Assembly: GCF_029931775.1 (NCBI RefSeq)
Contig: NC_079325.1
Coordinates: 53,490,286 to 53,554,285 of the forward strand
Direction: 5' to 3'
DNA from: Euleptes europaea
Taxonomy: Eukaryota > Chordata > Lepidosauria > Squamata > Sphaerodactylidae
DNA: 64,000 nucleotides
Under the pieces are notes generated by a model that made no database searches, had not been told where the DNA came from, and saw only the letters and a program-made list of their open reading frames with translations. Positions 60,785 to 64,000 of this stretch are shown here, piece after piece. Both the position numbers and the translations under genes were made by a program. Each line of letters starts with the position of its first letter. The first letter of the stretch is position 1.

Positions 60785-63401
60785 CTAAGAAGGAAGCAAA
60801 AGTCTTATCACAGCCACACCCATTCACAGGCATCACCGTGATCCTGAACCCGATCCTTTTCTTTGCGTGATAAGGTGTTTGTCCCACCAAGGAGACTTGT
60901 GACACCCACAGCTGTGTTTGATCTGTCCCATTCAAGCAGTTTGTGTGTGTACGTGTGCATACACATTTATGTCCTCACTTGTGTTTAAGATTTAACCACT
61001 AAAAAGAGATGTGCAGCTTAAGGGCACAGACCCTTCATCCTCCTCAAATGCTGCCACCTCCAGACACTTTTCTTCCAGCCTTGCTTCAATGCCAGATGTG
61101 AATTAGGCTGGGAGAAACATGCAAGGGGTTATATGGTGCAATGTTTGATCGTACATTTCCATGTACAATCAAACATTAACCATCTTCAAGTACTTGAAGG
61201 GCTGTCACATAGAGGAGGGTGCAGAGTTTTTTCTGTTGCCCCAGAGGGTCGGAACAGAACCAACGGGTTGAAATTAAACCAAACTGTTCCCGTCTAGACA
61301 TTAGGAAGAACTTTCTAACAGTTAGAGCGGTTCCTCAGTGGAACAGGCTTCCTCGGGAGGTGGTAAGCTCTCCTTCCCTGGAGGTTTTTAAGCAGAGGTT
61401 AGATGGCCATCTGTCAGCCATCTTCTGAGCATGGAGTAGGGGTCACTGGGGTGTGTGTGGGGGAGGGTAGTGTAAATTTCCTGCATTGTGAAGGGGGTTG
61501 GACTAGATGACCCTGGTGGTACCTTCTAACTCTATGATTCCATGTACACTGTTCTCTTGAACAAGACGCCTGTACTAAGTCCTGGTCCCTTTCCCCTGGA
61601 ATTCACATCATCAACAAGCATTTTCTCCTTGAAAGTGTTGCACAAAATGTCACATCCCTATGCATGTACATAAGTGGCATTAAGTTGCAGCCAATTTATA
61701 GAAGAAGAGTTGGTTTTTCTATCCCACTTTTGTCTATCTTTAAGGAGTCTCAAAGTAGCTTACAATCACCTTCCCTTGTGAGGTAGGTGGGGCTGACACC
61801 TTGTGAGGTAGGTGGGGCTGAGAGAGTTCAGAGAGAACTGTGACAAGCCCAAGGTCACCCATCAGGCTTCATGTGGAGGAGTGGGGAATCAAACCCAATT
61901 CTCCAGATTAGAGTCTGCAGCTCTTAATCACGACACCAGCAAGGCATTTACTTTTTAAGTCCAATCCAACTAGTTTTACCTACTTAATGTTAACTGAGTA
62001 TCAGTCCTCTAAACGGTTAAGCTACATTGAGCAAAAAATAATTTAATTAGGTATCCGTTTAGATTCGCTTGTACTGGCGTCTGAAGCGTCTGCATTTAAA
62101 ATCATAAAAGGTCAATTCCCAGACACAGAATTACAGGAACTAAATTGTGCAGCCAAGAAAACCTGTTCCCCTGTAAATCTCAGGATCCCACTAATTCGGA
62201 TTGTGTGGCACCTTACTTTCACCACTTGGTTAATTTGCAACAACAAAGAGCTTTTATGCTTGCGAGGTTTGATGTCTTACCCTCAGCTGTACTTGTTGGG
62301 AGGTTTCAGAAAATCCCATATTCTAAAAGATTCTGTCCATGCAGTATGAGCAGTGTAGAATGTTTTTCTGGGGTTTTTTTGTATTTTTTTCTGTTTTTTT
62401 TGTATTGCCCTTTCTATGCTGATATCCGAGCTAAATTTCTTAAGTCACTCTTAGATGAATGACACAGAGTTTCGGACAACTGTAAAGTTCAGTTTTTTTC
62501 TCTCTGGACAAAGCTCTGGTATAATGGATAGGGTAGCAAAATTTCTACAACTAGTGATGAGGCTTCGAGAATCTAAATCCTGATCCTTTCTGGTCCTAGC
62601 TTTTGTTCTCCTTGTTTTTTAGCCCCTGTATTAATTGCATATATGCCAATAAAGGTGTTGTTGTTGTATACCAGCAAGGGGCTTTCAAGGCGAGTGGGAA
62701 GCAGAGGTGGTTTGCCATTGCCTTCCTCAGCAGAGCCTTCCTTGGTGGTCTACCTTCCAAGAACAGACCATGCTCAGCTTCCAAAATTAGACGAGATCAA
62801 ACAATACCATGCTGCTGCCCCTACCCATCCCTATGTACAGCTCATAAAATGGCAATTCTTATGGGGCTGGGACAGCCTGTGGCATTGCTGCCCCCTGGTT
62901 CGGTCTAAGGCAGCTTCAAACAGTCAGTCTGACAGCAGGGGAGAGGCTCTGTGCCTCAGTAGGAGCCTCTGCTTTGGATGCAGGAGGCCCCTGGGATCTC
63001 CTGTCAGGGGAGGTCAGTGTGCAGGAAAGGCCTTCTGTCCCAGAGAGCCACTGCCAGTCAGAGTAAACAGTACCAAGCAAGATGGCCTAACTCAATATAA
63101 GGCAACTTTGGATGCATGTTCCCCTCTCCTCTTGCCTTTATCCCAGCACTGATAGAAGAAATAGAAGAGCCCCAAAGGAGGAGTCAAGGCTTCCAGGGAT
63201 TGGCTCATCAGGGCAGGATATCCCTCCTTCCATCTGAAGGTCCCTCAGCCTAACTTCAGCTGGTACCCAGTTGCTGTCAACCCCCCTCCTCTTTTATTTC
63301 CCGGGATAGTTCACCTTTGCAAAGCAGAAACGGATGTAATGGTCAAAGTTCTTCTTCTGTGGAGTGCTGTAGAAGGCAGAGACTGGGATGGCTGCTAGAC
63401 C
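60716..63401 (-). CDS. KYAT1: kynurenine aminotransferase 1, last two exons (partial)
   Basis: A pyridoxal-phosphate enzyme, also called CCBL1 or glutamine transaminase K, which transaminates kynurenine and glutamine and has cysteine-conjugate beta-lyase activity. Two exons are in the window: 63401-63315, reading GLAAIPVSAFYSTPQKKNFD then HYIRFCFAK, and 60784-60716, reading ENATLDAAANILQQWSQMKP then GQ and TAA. They join in phase and match the C-terminus of human KYAT1 (GLVAIPVSIFYS, FDHYIRFCFVK). The active-site lysine and most of the fold lie beyond the right edge. KYAT3 is similar, but the position beside SPOUT1 on the same strand is the conserved place of KYAT1. Confidence 0.92.
61140..61550 (+). 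mobile_element. CR1 LINE 3' end
   Basis: CATCTTCAAGTACTTGAAGG, AACATTAGGAAGAACTTTCT-like text, GTTCCTCAGTGGAACAGGCT to TAACTCTATGATTCCATG. KYAT1 last intron or near it. Confidence 0.83.
61143..61178. repeat. short hairpin
   Basis: ATGTTTGATCGTACAT and ATGTACAATCAAACAT form a stem with a 3-5 nt loop at the start of a CR1 copy. Confidence 0.75.
61700..61940 (-). mobile_element. tRNA-headed SINE
   Basis: Reverse copy, AGAAGAAGAGTTGGTTTTTC to TCTTAATCACGACACCAGC. It contains a local doubling of TTGTGAGGTAGGTGGGGCTG. Confidence 0.83.
62010..62590 (+). mobile_element. LINE ORF2 C-terminal fragment, second LINE type
   Basis: Reads HLVNLQQQRAFMLARFDVLP, then CPCSMSSVECF and YCPFYADIRAKFLKSLL, the Cys/His end of a LINE ORF2. 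Confidence 0.65.
62650..62800 (-). mobile_element. 5S rRNA-headed SINE, degenerate
   Basis: Minus-strand copy with GAGGTGGTTTGCCATTGCCT and a diverged 5S head near 62740-62795 (AAATTAGACGAGATCAAAC). Confidence 0.6.
62890..63115 (+). mobile_element. second-family SINE, diverged
   Basis: CTCTGCTTTGGATGCAGGAG and CAGAGAGCCACTGCCAGTCA to AACTCAATATAAGGCAACTT. KYAT1 last intron. Confidence 0.65.
63315..63401 (-). CDS. KYAT1: KYAT1 penultimate exon
   Basis: An 87-nt, phase-0 exon between a CTCCACAG acceptor and a GTGAAC donor, encoding 29 residues including FYSTPQKKNFDHYIRFCF. Confidence 0.93.
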
Positions 63402-64000
63402 CTGTGGAGGCGGAAGGTGAGACATGAGGATAGATTCCCCTTTCCCCTCCCTCCCCCCTCCATCTGCTTTGTATGATCTTGTATGATACACAAATCCAAT
63501 GAGCAATGCCATGTATTTTTCTACTGTAGGGGACACATAAGAGCGGGAAGGATGTAGTTGTTGGATTGTCAGAGTGGGGAGTGGGAGAACCCAAATTAAA
63601 ATCCCCATTTTGGGTAACCAAAAGATCGAGACAAAGGATAAAAACTCTGGCTAAGGAATATACAATTTTAATAAAATATCGTAGAAAAGCCTGAAAGATA
63701 TGTGGTATAAACTTCTGTGACCAGCAACTGGATATATTATTGACCACTGATGAAGGCTTTCGTTATTTTTATTTTTGTTGAACTGCAAACGTGTAGTCCA
63801 CTTTTAGTGTGAATTTATAATTCAATTTTTTTTCCTGGTCAGGGAGTTTTATATCTTTTAGGCTTCTGATGAGATTTTATTAAAACTGTATATTTCCTAA
63901 CCAATGTCTTCTGTCCTTTGTCTCAACCTTTTAGTTATTCAGGAGGCTGAAGTTGGTTCCCAGTTCCCTGTTCCTTATTTACATTTCCTAGTTCCTGAAT
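63402..64000. other. KYAT1 intron, nothing recognised
   Basis: AT-rich towards the right edge with no clear repeat family. The preceding KYAT1 exon is outside the window. Confidence 0.45.

Noticed and set aside
1391-61940. tRNA-like box A/B sequences
   Set aside because: They are SINE heads that do not form complete tRNA cloverleaves and sit in multi-copy elements; no true tRNA gene was seen.
1-64000. CRISPR arrays, operons, bacterial-type systems
   Set aside because: The window is vertebrate nuclear DNA with spliced genes; tandem repeats seen are SINE, LINE or satellite-like.

Overview
The window is vertebrate nuclear DNA, most likely from a squamate reptile, perhaps a gecko. Genes have short exons with GT-AG introns, and the introns are full of CR1-type LINE 3' ends, tRNA-headed SINEs, 5S-rRNA-headed SINEs, hAT-type miniature transposons, Penelope-like fragments and short L1-like tails. 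The repeat style points to a squamate. The species cannot be fixed from sequence alone.

Four conserved genes were recognised by translating exons and matching them, from memory, to known vertebrate proteins. TBC1D13 (+) covers 3134-22064. Eleven coding exons were found, and the first small coding exon was not seen and probably lies upstream. ENDOG (+) is complete in three exons (31974-36794, 303 aa). SPOUT1, also called C9orf114 or CENP-32 (-), is complete in twelve exons (55946 down to 39930, 374 aa). The last two exons of KYAT1 (-) lie at 63401-63315 and 60784-60716, and the rest of that gene is beyond the right edge. All exon phases join without error. The order TBC1D13-ENDOG-SPOUT1-KYAT1 is the one I recall for human 9q34, so this is a conserved neighbourhood. 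ENDOG and SPOUT1 converge, with candidate poly(A) signals at 38060 and 39499.

Layout: 1-22 kb holds TBC1D13 introns with repeats; 22-27.8 kb is repeat-poor and is probably the long TBC1D13 3' UTR; 28-31.9 kb is a nest of transposons leading to the ENDOG CpG island; 32-36.8 kb is ENDOG; 37-39.9 kb holds the convergent 3' ends with two LINE fragments; 40-55.9 kb is SPOUT1; 56-57.7 kb holds foldback DNA at and beyond the SPOUT1 promoter; 57.7-64 kb is intergenic DNA and the KYAT1 3' end.

The four products do not form one pathway: a Rab GTPase-activating protein, a mitochondrial nuclease, a SPOUT-fold methyltransferase linked to kinetochores, and a kynurenine/glutamine transaminase. They are neighbours by ancestry. 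The most unusual sequence is structural. Both CpG-island promoters carry large GC-rich foldbacks containing GACGT motifs (31707-31935 and 56088-56272). Several transposon nests can be ordered in time from intact target-site duplications, notably 29890-30665 and 56285-57675. I found no evidence for a new enzyme system or a CRISPR array.
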